Source: Paenibacillus sp. sptzw28 (GTDB lineage: Bacteria; Bacillota; Bacilli; Paenibacillales; Paenibacillaceae). From it: a stretch of DNA of 64,000 bases. Position numbers and translations under genes: made by a program. This document shows, piece after piece, positions 63,477-64,000 of this stretch. The notes under the pieces were generated by a model, which saw only the letters and a list, made by a program, of their open reading frames with translations, made no database searches and had not been told where the DNA came from. Each line of letters begins with the position of its first letter. The first letter of the stretch is position 1. The DNA lies in assembly GCF_019550795.1 (NCBI RefSeq), contig NZ_CP080545.1, positions 2,762,001 to 2,826,000 of the forward strand. The letters are read 5' to 3'.

Positions 63477-64000
63477 TCAATACATGAACCGCTGCCGAAA
63501 ACGGACGCGGTCAAATTGTTCCACAGAAGAGAGAGGTACTTCCTTGCCGATCCGAACCATCAAGCAGTTGGCCGGATGGGCGCAAATCTCCGGGTCGTCT
63601 GTCGCGAACCAGATCATCCCGACGGATTGCATCAGCTTCTCCATCATGGAACGGTAGTCCCAGACATTGAGTCCCGTCCCCTCCAAGTCCCAATGCCAAT
63701 AATATTCAGTCGTGAATACGATTGCATTCTCGAGCTGGGATCCTTCAAACGCGGTTCGGATCATTCGCTTGCCAAGCCCGAGCGACCGGTAATCGTCGGC
63801 TACCTCGACAGCTCCAAGCTCGATTAAATCCTCCATGCCGCCCTCCGACCAGCGCTCCATTTCGTCCGGATAATGGAAGGTTACGTATCCTATCACCGTC
63901 TCACCGTCCCGTGCCGCGATGATGCGGCCTTCTTCCAGCTCTGCGATTTCAATCAGCGCCTTGTGCTGCTCATTAGGCCTTCGAAAAGCGTCCAGATCCG
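63477..64000 (-). CDS. acuA: AcuA acetyltransferase, 5' end outside window
   Basis: The gene continues past base 64000; at least 174 codons are visible. It encodes a GNAT acetyltransferase nearly colinear with B. subtilis AcuA: GYVTFHYPDEMERWSEG, LGKRMIRTAF, TTEYYWHWDLEGTGLNVWDYR and WFATDDPEICAHPANCLMVRIGK. The reading frame stays open upstream of a GTG at 63896 (GRIIAARDGET), showing that GTG is internal. AcuA acetylates AcsA to inactivate it. It lies 19 nt upstream of acuC, which would reverse it. Confidence 0.93.
   Translation of the reverse strand, partial: DLDAFRRPNEQHKALIEIAELEEGRIIAARDGETVIGYVTFHYPDEMERWSEGGMEDLIELGAVEVADDYRSLGLGKRMIRTAFEGSQLENAIVFTTEYYWHWDLEGTGLNVWDYRSMMEKLMQSVGMIWFATDDPEICAHPANCLMVRIGKEVPLSSVEQFDRVRFRQRFMY

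Overview
The window looks like the chromosome of a spore-forming, low-to-mid GC Firmicute of the Paenibacillaceae (most likely Paenibacillus or a close relative). Reasons: strong AGGAGG-type ribosome binding sites with many GTG and TTG starts; a CcpA gene close to acuC/acuA as in Bacillus; a glgB-glgC-glgD-glgA operon; csoR-copZ-copA with typical CsoR operators; two very small YjcZ-type sporulation genes; and sigma-W-type promoters in front of a PspA locus. I saw no rRNA, tRNA, insertion sequence, prophage or CRISPR array. Genes are densely packed and mostly in operons with clear rho-independent terminators.

Layout. 1-8.8 kb: a dioxygenase fused to HEAT repeats, two tiny basic peptide genes, a ketosynthase-like protein that has lost one catalytic His, followed on the same strand by a membrane GGDEF-EAL protein, then a nitroreductase, a phosphotransferase and a secreted protein. 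8.9-15.3 kb: a divergent envelope-stress locus. The left arm encodes a K+ channel, an unknown protein, a small lipoprotein ending in Gly-Gly, a glutathionylspermidine-synthase-like ATP-grasp enzyme and a DUF350 membrane protein. The right arm encodes PspA, a second DUF350 protein, a DUF4178 protein and a DUF4247-type lipoprotein. Each arm starts from a TGNAAC-N16-CGTA promoter. 15.4-19.3 kb: copper defence (csoR, copZ, copA, His-rich lipoprotein). 19.3-24.2 kb: a Fur/Zur-like regulator, a hydrolase, a YcgQ/YcgR-type pair with a His-rich permease loop, and an AraC regulator.

24.7-32.5 kb: glycogen synthesis (glgB, glgC, glgD, glgA) ending in a cytoplasmic GH15 glucoamylase-like enzyme. 32.7-41.4 kb: a nucleoside-type (BMP family) ABC importer, two isochorismatase-fold amidohydrolases resembling biuret hydrolase, a cupin and a PucR regulator, apparently one uptake-and-degradation unit for a nitrogen compound such as a ureide. 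41.5-42.5 kb: three tiny membrane-protein genes. 42.8-48.8 kb: L-rhamnose catabolism (isomerase, kinase, fused aldolase/dehydrogenase), an ASRT-type small-molecule-binding protein and a DeoR regulator, preceded by four 10-bp-phased AAACAA repeats.

49-64 kb: housekeeping genes. These are 6-phosphogluconate dehydrogenase, shikimate kinase, EPSP synthase with unusual residues at the glyphosate-related loop, a CoA-binding protein, a Gln-rich repeat protein, a PTS EIICBA transporter overlapping Enzyme I, a DJ-1/PfpI protein, a VanZ-like protein, a zinc-ribbon protein, ccpA-mtnN and, on the other strand, acuC and a partial acuA cut by the window end.

The best candidate for an incompletely described system is the divergent 8.9-15.3 kb locus, where membrane-stress signalling, a K+ channel and a predicted amide-forming ligase sit with a plausible Gly-Gly-tailed lipoprotein substrate.
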